Shown piece after piece: positions 1 through 8,600 of a DNA stretch of 53,264 bases (the first letter of the stretch is position 1; each line of letters begins with the position of its first letter). The stretch lies in assembly GCA_029260765.1 (NCBI GenBank), contig JAJDCP010000189.1, positions 1-53,264 on the forward strand, given 5' to 3'. The translations under genes were made by a program, and so were the position numbers. The notes beneath the pieces were generated by a model that was given only the letters and a program-made list of their open reading frames with translations, made no database searches and was not told the origin of the DNA. This DNA is from Planctomycetota bacterium. GTDB lineage: Bacteria; Planctomycetota; J058; JAJDCP01.

Positions 1-1
1 T

Positions 2-1258
2 GGCGCCGGAGCCGCTGGAGCCGGAGCCGCTGGAGCCGGAGCCGCTGCTGGAGCAGGAGCCGCTGGAGCCGGAGCCGCTGCTGGAGCCGGAGCTGCTGGA
101 GCCGGAGCCGCTGGAGCCGGAGCCGCTGCTGGAGCAGGAGCCGCTGCTGGAGCCGGAGCTGCTGGAGCCGGAGCCGCTGGAGCCGGAGCCGCTGCTGGAG
201 CCGGGGCTGCTGCTGGCGCCGGAGCCGCTGCTGGAGCCGGAGCCGCTGGAGCTGGAGCCGCAGGAGCCGGGGCCGCTGCGGGCGCTGGAGCCGCTGCAGC
301 CGCCGGAAAGGGCGGGGCCGCTGCGCGGCGAGAAGCTCGCAAGGCAGCTCGGCTTGCGCGGCGTGGAGGAGGATTCCAACCCAACAATGCCCTGGGGACG
401 GACGGGCTCGCAGGCGCAGCCCCACCGGGGCAATTCCAACCCAACAACGCCCTGGGGACGGACGGGCTCGCGGGGGCTCCCGGGCAGATGCAAGCCGGCC
501 AGGCGCCAGGCGCCGCTGGTTTCGCCGCGCAGCCCGCAGCCGGGGCAGCCGCTGCACAGCCCATCCAAGGCGCCGCGAAACCTCAGGCCGCAGCGGCCGA
601 GAAACCTGTCGAAGCTGACAAGAAACCTGCCACCAAGCAAGAACCAGCGGATGAAAAGAAAGACGCCGCTGAGGAACAGCCCCCGGCCGAGCGTCCCGAG
701 CCGCTTCTCGAGCTTCCCCCGGATAACAACCCAGATCCGAGCTATTACTTCGAAGTTCTGACCCGGCTGGGCATCTTCCTTGAGAAGGGCGAGCATTGCC
801 TGCTGGCTCTCGACAAACTGCCTCCGGCCGCGGGCGATAAAGCTGCCGCTGTCAAGCACATGCGTGCCTACAGCGGCCACTTCGCCCTGGTCGAAGGTGC
901 CGACGAGGACGTCAAGGTCCATCTACAGAGCAACGGCGCCGCCCATCCGGGCGCGTTGACCGAAGAGAGCCTGTGGCTGCATCAAAAGTCTTTCAACGTC
1001 GAGCTGCACCGCGACAAGGAGATCGGCCCGACCAAGGGCACAGCGGTCCAGGCCGCCGATCTCGAGTGGAAACCCCAGACACTGATCGCCACACGACGCA
1101 AACCGGTCCGTCCCGCAATGGTGACCGCGGGCCGCCGCAGCCGCCCGGGTAACGACGCGAGCATGAGCCTGCCTCCGAACAACTTGCGCACGCTGGCCCA
1201 GCACATCAAGAAGAACAAGCTCGGCGTCTTCCGCTTCGCGTTGGCCTACTTCTTGTAG
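2..1258 (+). CDS. Gly/Ala-repeat protein, 5'-truncated by the window edge
   Basis: The reading frame is open from the first bases of the window, so the start lies upstream. About 100 codons encode almost pure Gly/Ala (GAGAAGAG-type units, largely GGA/GCC/GCT codons). A short Arg/Lys-rich patch and two copies of a 20-residue unit (FQPNNALGTDGLAGA, exact 60-bp period, near 373-411 and 433-471) follow, then an Ala/Pro/Glu/Lys linker. The last 190 or so residues are a normal-composition region (starting near PDPSYYFEVLTRLGIF) that I do not recognise. The linker style (AAGAGAAAG) resembles linkers in the proteins at 29.3 and 37.9 kb, so a related role is possible but unproven. A weak hairpin follows the stop. 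The function is unknown; that it is coding is supported by the C-terminal composition. Confidence 0.7.
   Translation, partial: GAGAAGAGAAGAGAAAGAGAAGAGAAAGAGAAGAGAAGAGAAAGAGAAAGAGAAGAGAAGAGAAAGAGAAAGAGAAAGAGAAGAGAAGAGAAAGAGAAAAAGKGGAAARREARKAARLARRGGGFQPNNALGTDGLAGAAPPGQFQPNNALGTDGLAGAPGQMQAGQAPGAAGFAAQPAAGAAAAQPIQGAAKPQAAAAEKPVEADKKPATKQEPADEKKDAAEEQPPAERPEPLLELPPDNNPDPSYYFEVLTRLGIFLEKGEHCLLALDKLPPAAGDKAAAVKHMRAYSGHFALVEGADEDVKVHLQSNGAAHPGALTEESLWLHQKSFNVELHRDKEIGPTKGTAVQAADLEWKPQTLIATRRKPVRPAMVTAGRRSRPGNDASMSLPPNNLRTLAQHIKKNKLGVFRFALAYFL
373..471 (+). repeat. Two-copy direct repeat, 60-bp period
   Basis: A 39-bp block at 373-411 recurs at 433-471 with one silent T/C difference, inside the Gly/Ala-repeat gene. 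The period is exactly 60 bp, which preserves the reading frame and gives two 20-residue units. The conserved core reads as FQPNNALGTDGLAGA. Confidence 0.85.
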
Positions 1259-1281
1259 GCCGGGACTGCTGCTCGCGAGAC

Positions 1282-1302
1282 GCCTCCGCAACCGGTGGAG
1301 GC
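1282..1302. terminator. Possible bidirectional hairpin between convergent genes
   Basis: GCCTCC and GGAGGC form a 6-bp stem with a 9-base loop between the stop codons of two converging genes. No T-run follows on either side, so this is a weak candidate for an intrinsic terminator. Confidence 0.3.
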
Positions 1303-1307
1303 CGCAT

Positions 1308-1775
1308 TCATGGCAACGGCAGCAGCGGGAACACCACCTCGGTCTTGAGCTCGGCCTGGGGTACTTCCCCCGGGTCACTCAGGTAGCTCTCCCAGGAGGG
1401 GGACGCGCTTGTGCGGCCGCTCGCCTGCAGCCAGGCCTCGACGGCCTCATGGGTCTCCCCCAATCCCTCGTAGGGCCCCACGTGCATGCAACGGACGGCT
1501 TCGGTGTGTTCGATCACGCCGGGCTCGACGAGCCCCTCACCTGCCATCGCCTCCGCGACGAACATGCCCGCCTGAATCTCAAACACCCCGAGCTGGTCGT
1601 GGTGCGCGTGATAGAACGTGGTCGGCGCACTGGCAGGCGCGACGCCTCGCTCCCTGAGGAACCGCGACACCGCGGGCAACAGCTCTGCGAGCTTGCTACC
1701 CATGTCTGCCGGCGTCACCCGCGCTTTGATTCCCACGTAGTGCTTGGGCCCGATCGGCCCGACCGTCATCTCCAT
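1308..1775 (-). CDS. GyrI-like / AraC-type effector-binding domain protein
   Basis: A 155-residue stand-alone small-molecule binding domain of the GyrI-like (SOUL/AraC effector-binding) superfamily. The family signature is seen in the HVGPYEGLGETHEAVEAWL stretch, where a beta strand leads into the ligand-pocket helix. It is also seen in the ending PQAELKTEVVFPL, the usual last strand pair with its acidic/aromatic pocket residue. The length fits a free-standing member without a DNA-binding HTH. The start is an ATG preceded by AGGAG. It lies alone, convergent with the upstream Gly/Ala gene and about 190 bp from the next minus-strand gene, with a palindromic repeat between. The ligand is unknown; in the family such proteins bind drugs or hydrophobic small molecules, or inhibit gyrase. 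Confidence 0.75.
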   Translation of the reverse strand: MEMTVGPIGPKHYVGIKARVTPADMGSKLAELLPAVSRFLRERGVAPASAPTTFYHAHHDQLGVFEIQAGMFVAEAMAGEGLVEPGVIEHTEAVRCMHVGPYEGLGETHEAVEAWLQASGRTSASPSWESYLSDPGEVPQAELKTEVVFPLLPLP

Positions 1776-1869
1776 GGCGTATCTCCTCAGACCACAGGGT
1801 CTGTTGATTGAGGTCTTGAAAGGGGGCGATAGCTTTGCATTACGGCTTATGGCGAGATCTGGGGTTTCT

Positions 1870-1923
1870 TGTAGGGGCGGGTTTTACACCCGCCCGCGGG
1901 AGGGAGTAAATCCCTCCCCTACA
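1870..1923. repeat. Dispersed palindromic repeat (TGTAGGGGCGGG family), copy 1
   Basis: A 54-bp intergenic element beginning TGTAGGGGCGGG and ending CCTCCCCTACA. It folds into two stems: GGGCGGG/CCCGCCC, then GGGAGGGA/TCCCTCCC, with complementary outer ends. Two further copies lie near 18.88 and 53.20 kb with the same termini. It looks like a REP or MITE-type mobile palindrome; no transposase for it is in the window. Confidence 0.8.
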
Positions 1924-1961
1924 GAAGAAAACCAACCTGTTGGTAGGTTATTCAACAGGCA

Positions 1962-3335
1962 CTAGGGCTTGCGCCCGATCGCCAGCAACAACATACCCTT
2001 CCAGGGCAGCATGCCTTCTCCCGCATCGAAGAGTCGGGGCACCCCATCCATCAGACCGTTGAAGGGCAACCGCAAGCGCTCTGCCAGACCCCAGGCCGGC
2101 GCAGGCAGCTTGCCGAGATCCCGAATTTCTTCGACCTCGAAGCCCGCAGCGCGCAGCTGCGCTGTCAGCGTCGCCTGATCCATGTGCGGCTGATCTCCCG
2201 GACGATTATTGACCACCAGCACGACCCGACCACCCGGCTCCAGAGCCTGGTAGCAGGCCTTTAGCGCTGCCCCTGACCGCTCCAGTCTCTCGAGCCCATA
2301 GACACTCAGGATCGTGTCGAGACCCCGTCCGACCAGGGCACGATAGAATTCTTCACTGCACAACGAACCGCGAAGCACCTCGACATGACTCATCGCCCCA
2401 AAGTTGTGCTCGAGTATGTCGCCCAGAAAACTGTCGCTGTCCGCCAAGAGCAAACACTCACTGTCGAGCACAAAACGCGAATACGTGCCGATGCCCGCGC
2501 CAATCTCGAGCAAACGTTGCCCCAGATAAGGCTTGACCTGTTTCATCAGCCAGTTGTTGAAGCGCACCGCGCGGGCGCGTTGCTGCATCACCAACAAGCC
2601 GTTGTCGGTCGTAAAATTCGGATCGAGCAGCGAGTACTTGACCATCGCCCACAGCGCCACGACGCCGTCTTTCCAGGTGATCTTCTTGCCTTCCCAATAA
2701 GAACGGCCGTGGTAGCGGATCGGCACCTCGTAGATCCGGGCCCCCAAGCGTGCGATCTTGGCGGTGACCTCCGGCTCGATGCCGAAGCTGCGGCTGTGGA
2801 TGGGGATGGTCTTCAACAGATCCATCCGGAACGCCTTGTAGCCGGTCTCCATGTCGGTCAGGTTCAGATTGTTCAGCATATTCGACAGGGTGGTCAGCCA
2901 GTTGTTCGCAAGCTGGTGCCAGAACAGGTGGATGCGTGCCTCGGCCCCCGCGAATCGCGAGCCGTACACGACGTCCGCCCGGCCGTCGCACAGCGGAGCC
3001 AGCAACGCGGGAAAATCGCGGGGATCGTACTCGAGGTCCGCGTCCTGAATCAGCGCATAGTCTCCGCTGGCGAGCTCGATAGCCTTACGCACCGCCGCGC
3101 CCTTACCCTGATTGACCGGCTGATGGAAGACGACCAGGCGCGCATCCTGCTCGGCCAGACGATCCATGACCGGGCTGCTGCCATCGGTCGATCCGTCGTC
3201 AACGATGACCAACTCGAGCTCGAGGTCGATCGGCGCCGCGAGCACCCTGCCAACGATAGTCTCGAGCGTTGCCCGCTCATTGTAGACCGGCATCAGCACG
3301 CTCAGTTTCTTACGTTTGCTTTCCTCAGACCTCAT
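1962..3335 (-). CDS. Glycosyltransferase family 2 fused to a SAM-dependent methyltransferase
   Basis: A 457-residue two-domain protein. Residues 10-230 are a GT-A family 2 glycosyltransferase of the dolichyl-phosphate mannose synthase type: LSVLMPVYNE at the start, VDDGSTDGS, the N-Q-G-K-G-A-A-V helix, and QDADLEYDP as the metal/nucleotide-sugar DXD region. Residues about 265-455 form a class I methyltransferase with the SAM-binding glycine loop LLEIGAGIGTYSRF and an acidic LADSD at the end of strand 2. In the family the GT2 half transfers a sugar from NDP-sugar or to polyprenyl phosphate; the methyltransferase acceptor is unknown. The start ATG overlaps the stop of the CPBP protease gene (ATGA), so the two are translationally coupled. 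No membrane segment is obvious. The individual domain calls are firm; the substrate is not. Confidence 0.88.
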   Translation of the reverse strand: MRSEESKRKKLSVLMPVYNERATLETIVGRVLAAPIDLELELVIVDDGSTDGSSPVMDRLAEQDARLVVFHQPVNQGKGAAVRKAIELASGDYALIQDADLEYDPRDFPALLAPLCDGRADVVYGSRFAGAEARIHLFWHQLANNWLTTLSNMLNNLNLTDMETGYKAFRMDLLKTIPIHSRSFGIEPEVTAKIARLGARIYEVPIRYHGRSYWEGKKITWKDGVVALWAMVKYSLLDPNFTTDNGLLVMQQRARAVRFNNWLMKQVKPYLGQRLLEIGAGIGTYSRFVLDSECLLLADSDSFLGDILEHNFGAMSHVEVLRGSLCSEEFYRALVGRGLDTILSVYGLERLERSGAALKACYQALEPGGRVVLVVNNRPGDQPHMDQATLTAQLRAAGFEVEEIRDLGKLPAPAWGLAERLRLPFNGLMDGVPRLFDAGEGMLPWKGMLLLAIGRKP

Positions 3336-4063
3336 GCGCCGAATCCACCGTTGTTCCAGATCGCCAGGAAGTCCATCGTCGCTGCCACGGCGATGTGTAA
3401 GAGAGCCCCAAGATACCAGCTACGGCTCCGCAGCGCGAGGAACCCGAGCGCGATGCCTGCAAGAATCGAGCCAAATGTTTCCAACGGAGGCTTACCAAAG
3501 TGGATCGCGCAATACGGCCCCGCCATGATCAGCAGGCTGGCATAGCCGTAACGGGGATACAGCCCGAAGGTCAGGTAGCCACGAAAGAAAGCCTCAACGC
3601 CCACGAACTGGGGAAGATAACAGAGCTCATATAAGACAAAGAGCTGCCAGCTTCGCCGTGCCCCCCCGTAAAAGGGGTAGGTCGACGCAAAACCGGACCG
3701 CTGGCTTGCAAGATAGAGCAACGGCAGCATGCCAAGAAATAGCAACAGATAGATCTTTGCGTGCTGGCTGCTTAACTTGAAGCCGAAATGCTCCGGCTTG
3801 GAGCGCAAGATCCCGACGATCAACAAACAAGGAACCAGCACACGCCAGAGCAGACTGCTCAGCCCCCACCAAGCGTACGGGGCCAGTTGAGCTGCCTCGC
3901 CCTGCAGGCCGAACCATCCCGACAGACTGCGGCGGTAGAAAGCCGTCGTGCCCCAATAATAGGAAATGGTCATCAGGACCGGCACAGACAGCAACACGAC
4001 CAACTCACGCCGACCCGGGCCGGGCTTGTGCTTGAAGGCCGCAGCAATCTCTCTTCGAAGCAT
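3332..4063 (-). CDS. CPBP-family intramembrane glutamic endopeptidase
   Basis: A 243-residue polytopic membrane protein with about six hydrophobic segments. The CPBP (CAAX-protease / bacteriocin-processing) motifs are present: E157-x3-R161 in VEAFFRGYL, H188 in CAIHFGKP, and H223 in LLHIAVAA. These form the active site of intramembrane glutamic proteases. Family members process prenylated proteins, bacteriocins or, in the myxosortase branch, MYXO-CTERM tails. A candidate substrate of that last type is encoded 11 kb away at 15.5-17.4 kb, but the link is inference. The gene is coupled by a 4-bp overlap to the glycosyltransferase-methyltransferase gene, pointing to envelope glycan or lipid work. 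The first motif has a single Glu rather than Glu-Glu. Confidence 0.82.
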   Translation of the reverse strand: MLRREIAAAFKHKPGPGRRELVVLLSVPVLMTISYYWGTTAFYRRSLSGWFGLQGEAAQLAPYAWWGLSSLLWRVLVPCLLIVGILRSKPEHFGFKLSSQHAKIYLLLFLGMLPLLYLASQRSGFASTYPFYGGARRSWQLFVLYELCYLPQFVGVEAFFRGYLTFGLYPRYGYASLLIMAGPYCAIHFGKPPLETFGSILAGIALGFLALRSRSWYLGALLHIAVAATMDFLAIWNNGGFGA

Positions 4064-4113
4064 GGTAGATTCGGTAAGGGGAATCGGGTGTTGGCCGCGA
4101 CCAGCAAGCCGCG

Positions 4114-5196
4114 CTATTGGTAGCCGCCACCATAGCCAGGTTGGCCGTAGCCTCCCTGGCCCGGGTAGCCCTGCCCCCCCTGGCCCTGGCCGGGGAAGCC
4201 CTGCCCGTAGCCCGGAGACTGCCCTGGAAACGCCTGGCCCGGGTAACCTTGCCCGCCATGACCGGGATAGCCTTGGTCCTGGCCGGGATAGCCTTGATCC
4301 TGGCCGGGGAAACCCTGGCCCGGCCCCTGACCCTGTCCCTGTCCCTGTCCCTGGCCCGGATAACCCTGCCCAAAGCCTCCTTGCTGACCGTAGCCGCCGC
4401 CGGCGTAGCCACCCGGCTGTCCATAGCCGCTGAAGCTCGGCTGGCCGTAGCCACCCCCACCGCTGAAGCCACCGCCGGACAAGGTGTCTGCATAGCGCGA
4501 GAGATCATTCAAGGCCTTGTAGTACTCGGCCAGGATGTTCTCCATGTCCTTGGCAGAAGCCCGCATACCCTTGGACGTGATCTTGTACATATCACGGAAA
4601 GCGCCCAGGTCGATGCCGGTGCTCGCCTCGACCTGCGCAAACATCTCGGGGATACCCGCACGTGGCTGCTGGTTCGACAAACGGACAAGGGCACGCAGGA
4701 TCTGGATGTACCTCCGCATGGAGCTCAAAGCCAATGTCGACAGATGACTGCGGCTGTTTCCACTGTCGAAGAACCCGCGGATGAAGTCCATCTCCTGAGC
4801 CTTCAGGTGGTACTCGCACTGCAGGCGCAGGTCTTTGGGGTCAACCTGGATGTTCTGGAGCACGTCTTCACCCGCGATCACGCGGTAGGCCTCGCGCATC
4901 TCCATCATTTCCATCGGGAAGACGTCCGTGGATTTGCTGAGAAATTCGTGGTCGACAAACCAGGGAGGATCGAGGCGCTTGGTCCGCCAGCGCTTCGAGA
5001 TGCGCAGTCCGGCGGCGAGCAGGTCGTAGGAGAGGGACTTGAGGACGACGAGAAACTGTACGTCACCCTTGTCGAACTGCGCCCCATCCACCGCGCACAG
5101 GCCGAACATGGCAAAACAGATCAAGTCGTTGCCGTAGGTCTTTTGGAGGTCCTTGGCAATAGCCTGAGCGGTCTGGTCGAGTTCTTTGGGTGTCAT
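4114..5196 (-). CDS. Nucleotidyltransferase-like protein with GYPGQ-rich prion-like tail
   Basis: A protein of about 360 residues. The first 235 are an ordinary globular, largely helical region with a possible nucleotidyltransferase-like core. G32 and the K-G-D-V-Q-F-L-V-V strand (D45) sit where G-S and D-x-D normally occur, but the second acidic residue is Gln, so activity is doubtful. From about residue 240 the chain is a disordered repeat of Gly, Tyr, Pro and Gln (GQGYPGQ, GYPGQDQ units), like a prion-like or condensate-forming tail. I chose the ATG at 5196 rather than a TTG at 5268, because a good minus-strand promoter (5215-5244) places transcription start about 12 bases upstream of that ATG. 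It is 50 bp upstream of the CPBP gene, so probably first in that operon. Confidence 0.7.
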   Translation of the reverse strand: MTPKELDQTAQAIAKDLQKTYGNDLICFAMFGLCAVDGAQFDKGDVQFLVVLKSLSYDLLAAGLRISKRWRTKRLDPPWFVDHEFLSKSTDVFPMEMMEMREAYRVIAGEDVLQNIQVDPKDLRLQCEYHLKAQEMDFIRGFFDSGNSRSHLSTLALSSMRRYIQILRALVRLSNQQPRAGIPEMFAQVEASTGIDLGAFRDMYKITSKGMRASAKDMENILAEYYKALNDLSRYADTLSGGGFSGGGGYGQPSFSGYGQPGGYAGGGYGQQGGFGQGYPGQGQGQGQGQGPGQGFPGQDQGYPGQDQGYPGHGGQGYPGQAFPGQSPGYGQGFPGQGQGGQGYPGQGGYGQPGYGGGYQ

Positions 5197-5214
5197 CGCT
5201 TCCCTACCGCCCGG

Positions 5215-5244
5215 AGTATAGCGGGGCATGGAGTAGGCGCACAA
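5215..5244 (-). promoter_or_regulatory. Sigma-70-type promoter for the GYPGQ-tail protein operon
   Basis: On the minus strand, TTGTGC and TATACT are separated by 18 bp. The predicted transcript starts near 5208, just before the ATG at 5196. It lies back to back with the plus-strand promoter at 5283-5311. Confidence 0.55.
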
Positions 5245-5282
5245 CGCGGTTTCTGGCAGAATGTCCAAAAAACCCTCCGGCC

Positions 5283-5311
5283 TTGTTCCTGCGCGGCGCC
5301 CGGAGTATAAA
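5283..5311 (+). promoter_or_regulatory. Sigma-70-type promoter for the Trm112-like / GDH operon
   Basis: TTGTTC and TATAAA separated by exactly 17 bp, followed by an AGGAG ribosome site and the ATG at 5344. The leader is about 25 bases. Confidence 0.55.
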
Positions 5312-5343
5312 AACAGCCGTCCCCCAGCGATCAGGAGTACGCA

Positions 5344-5616
5344 ATGCCACTCGATCCCGAATTCGTAGCCATGCTGCGCTGCCCCGAGAGCCGTCAGCCG
5401 GTAGCCGAGGCGTCCGCAGACCTGCTGCTCAGCTTGAACGCGCGCATCCGCGACAGCTCTCTACTCGACCGCAACGGCAAGCCCGTGCGTCGCGAGCTCG
5501 ATGGGGGCCTTCTGCGCGAGGACGGGACGCTGCTCTACCCGGTCTGGGACGACCTGCCCGATATGCTCGTGCAGGATGCCATTCCCCTCGAAGGGTCTCA
5601 GGCACCCAAAGCCTGA
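5344..5616 (+). CDS. Trm112 / UPF0434-like small protein
   Basis: A 90-residue Trm112-type protein. The start MPLDPEFVAMLRCPESRQPV and the end RELDGGLLREDGTLLYPVWDDLPDMLV match the family layout: a CP knuckle, a central helix and the final Y-P-x-x-D-x-x-P-x-M-L strand. Family members are small zinc-ribbon partners that activate SAM methyltransferases acting on tRNA, rRNA or release factors; bacterial forms are usually degenerate in the cysteines, as here where only one CP remains. The ATG is preceded by AGGAG and a clear promoter. It is 77 bp upstream of the glutamate dehydrogenase gene and probably shares its transcript. Confidence 0.85.
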   Translation: MPLDPEFVAMLRCPESRQPVAEASADLLLSLNARIRDSSLLDRNGKPVRRELDGGLLREDGTLLYPVWDDLPDMLVQDAIPLEGSQAPKA

Positions 5617-5693
5617 AGCGGGCCTGTGGCGCTTTCTGGTTCAAAAGAAACCGGGCGCGCGCCAAGCCCCACACCAGATCAAGGAGAGCACCT

Positions 5694-8600
5694 TTGGCTG
5701 TCGAGGCTTCCCAGACGACCCAGTTCTTCGAGGGCGAAGACGACTCCCTTGACGAATCCCTTGCTGACTCGCAAGAGATCGAGATTCCCAATCTCCAGAT
5801 CCTACATAGGTTGCGCCACGACCTCGGCGAACGCCAGCTGGACGAGCCTTCGCTGCGGCTGGCTGAAGCCTTCCTTCAGGTGTTGCTCTTCAGAGACACA
5901 GTCTTCACCCGACGCCCCCCCGAACAAGCCGTGCCTCTGCTCCTCGACATGCTGCATTATGCGCGGGCAGGCGAGCGGGACGTGCCGCGCCTGCGTGTGT
6001 TCCAACCAAGCCTCGAAGAGCACGGGTACACCTGCGAAGGTATGGTGATCGAGTCCTGGCATCCCGACGGTCCGTTCCTGGTCGACACCACCCAGCTGCT
6101 CCTCCAACGCCGCACAATCGGCACCCTCGAGCTCGTGCACCCGATCCTGCATTGCACGTTCGATGCCGAGGGCAGATTGAACGGCCTGTTTCCGCGCCCC
6201 GGCGAAGGCACGCTGCCGATCTCGTATACCCACTTCGAAGTCGAGGGCATGCTCCCGGAGCAGGCCGGAGAGATCGCCGAGGCCCTACGCACTCGACTGA
6301 GCGAGGTCCGGCAGGTCACCACCGACTTCCCGGAGATGCTCGCGCGGGTCGATAGCAAGTTGGCCCATCTGGCTCGCTCCGACCCCAAGACTGCCAAAGA
6401 CCGCTTCAAGGTCGCCGAGGCCGCCGATTTCCTGCGCTGGCTCAAGGCCGACAATTTCGTCTTCCTCGCCTACCGGAATTACGACATCGAGACGGACTCC
6501 GACGGCGAGATCCAGCGCATCTCTCTCGGCGCGAAGAGCCCCCTGGGGCTCTCCCGCGACCCGACGCGCACGAAGTACGACGTACCCAAGAGCGGCGATG
6601 GCATCCTCGATGTCTTGCGCCGCCGCCTGGCCGGCCGCTCACGCGTGATCGTCGACAAGACCAATGCCGAATCACCCATCCATCGGCCCGGCAAGCTCGA
6701 CCACATCGTGATGAAGAACTTCGATGAAGAGGGCAAGCTATTCGGCTGCGGCGTCTTCCTCGGGCTGTTCACGAAGAAAGCCCTCGATCAGCCCGGGTCG
6801 GAGATCCCCATCCTGCGTTGGAAACTCAAGAAGGTGCTGCGCCAGGCCTGCGTCAGCTCCGGCTCGCATTTCGGCAAAGAGCTGTCGCGCGGTTTCAGCG
6901 GACTGCCGACAGAGTTTCTGTTCATGGCCCGCACCAATACCGTCTACAAGGCGATCCGCACCATCGTCTCGGCGCAGTCCCGCGGACAGGTGGGGCTGTT
7001 CGCCGGAGTCGACGAGATCGGGCGCGCTCTCTATGTCACGCTGGCTCTTCCCAAGCAGCGCCACTCCGAGAATCTGCGTGCCAAAGTGGAAGAATTCCTG
7101 GTCTCCCACATCCGGGCCGACTACAGCGACAACCGGGTACTCTACCGCGAAAACACCGTGCTGCTGCACTTCTACGTGACCTCGGCACGGGAAACGATCA
7201 CCACGCAGCACGTCGAGGAGCTCGAAGACTTCCTGCTCCATCTGACCAAGTCGTGGGAAGAACGCGTCATCGACGCGATGGACTCAGGCGATTCCAAGCG
7301 CATCAAGACCACCGCCCGCGTCTACTCGAAGGCCTTTCCCGAGTCCTACCGGCTCGCCACGAACGCCGAGCGGACAGCTCTCGATATCTCAAACCTCGAG
7401 AAGGTGCGCGAGAGCGCCGAGCTGCGCATCAGCTTGTTCCGCACGCCTGCGATGGTCGAGGACGGCAAAGCACACCTGATCTTCTACCAGCGTGAGGCCA
7501 TCGCGCTGACCGACATCATCCCTGTACTCGACAACCTCGGGCTCCGTGTGCTCAGCAAGATCCCGACCGACGTCAGCTTCGACGACGGTTCCGACCTGCA
7601 CATCATGAGTTTCACGATTCTCGATCCCTTCGTCGGCCTCGAAGTCGAAGAAGAGCTGCCGCTGATCGAGCTGCTGCAGGGAGCCATCCGCGCTGTGCTC
7701 TCCGGACACATGGAGAGCGACAGCCTGAACAAGCTCCTCCTGCGCGGGCTGGGCTGGAAGGAAGTCGACCTGCTGCGCGCCTACCTGAACTACTGGCAGC
7801 AGCTGCACCATCCCTACACCAAGGCCTTCACTCGTGACGTGCTGCGGACGCACTACAGGGCCTCGCGCATCCTGGTCCAGCTGTTTCGGGCGCGCTTCGA
7901 TCCCTGGGCGTTCGAAGAGCATGACGTGCGTCCGGGACCGCAGAGACTGAACGAGTGCTCCCGGCTCGAGACGCAGCTGGTCAATTATCTCAGCAGGGTC
8001 GAGAGCCTGAATGAAGACATGGTCCTGCGCACCTTTGCAAATCTCATCCAGACCACCTTGCGGACCAACTTCTTCCGCCAGGGTCGTGATGAGCACAGCA
8101 TCTCTTTGAAGTTCGATGCTGCCAACGTCGAAGCGATGCGCGAGCCGCGTCCCCTGTTTGAGATCTACGTACATGCCTACCACGTCGAGGGGGTCCATAT
8201 CCGCGGCGGGAAGGTCGCACGAGGCGGCCTGCGCTGGTCGGATCGGCGCGACGACTACCGGGACGAGGTTTTTGGGCTGATGCGGACGCAGATGGTCAAG
8301 AACGCGATCATCGTGCCCGTCGGTGCCAAGGGCGGCTTCGTCGTGCGTGAAAAGGACCCGAGTCGCGAAGATTTCCACGAAGCCTACATCACCTTCATCT
8401 GTGGCCTGCTCGACCTGACCGACAACCTGGTCGATGGGAAGAATGTCCCACCCGCGAACACGGTCTGTTTCGATGAGCCCGACCCCTATCTGGTCGTCGC
8501 GGCGGACAAAGGCACCGCGCGGATGTCGGATGTGGCCAATGCCGTGGCAGCCCGCTACGGTTTCTGGTTGGGAGACGCGTTCGCTTCAGGCGGCTCGAAA

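Noticed and set aside
5194..5268. A longer N-terminus from a TTG at 5268 for the GYPGQ-tail protein
   Set aside because: The promoter on that strand lies inside the extension, so the extra codons would not be transcribed.
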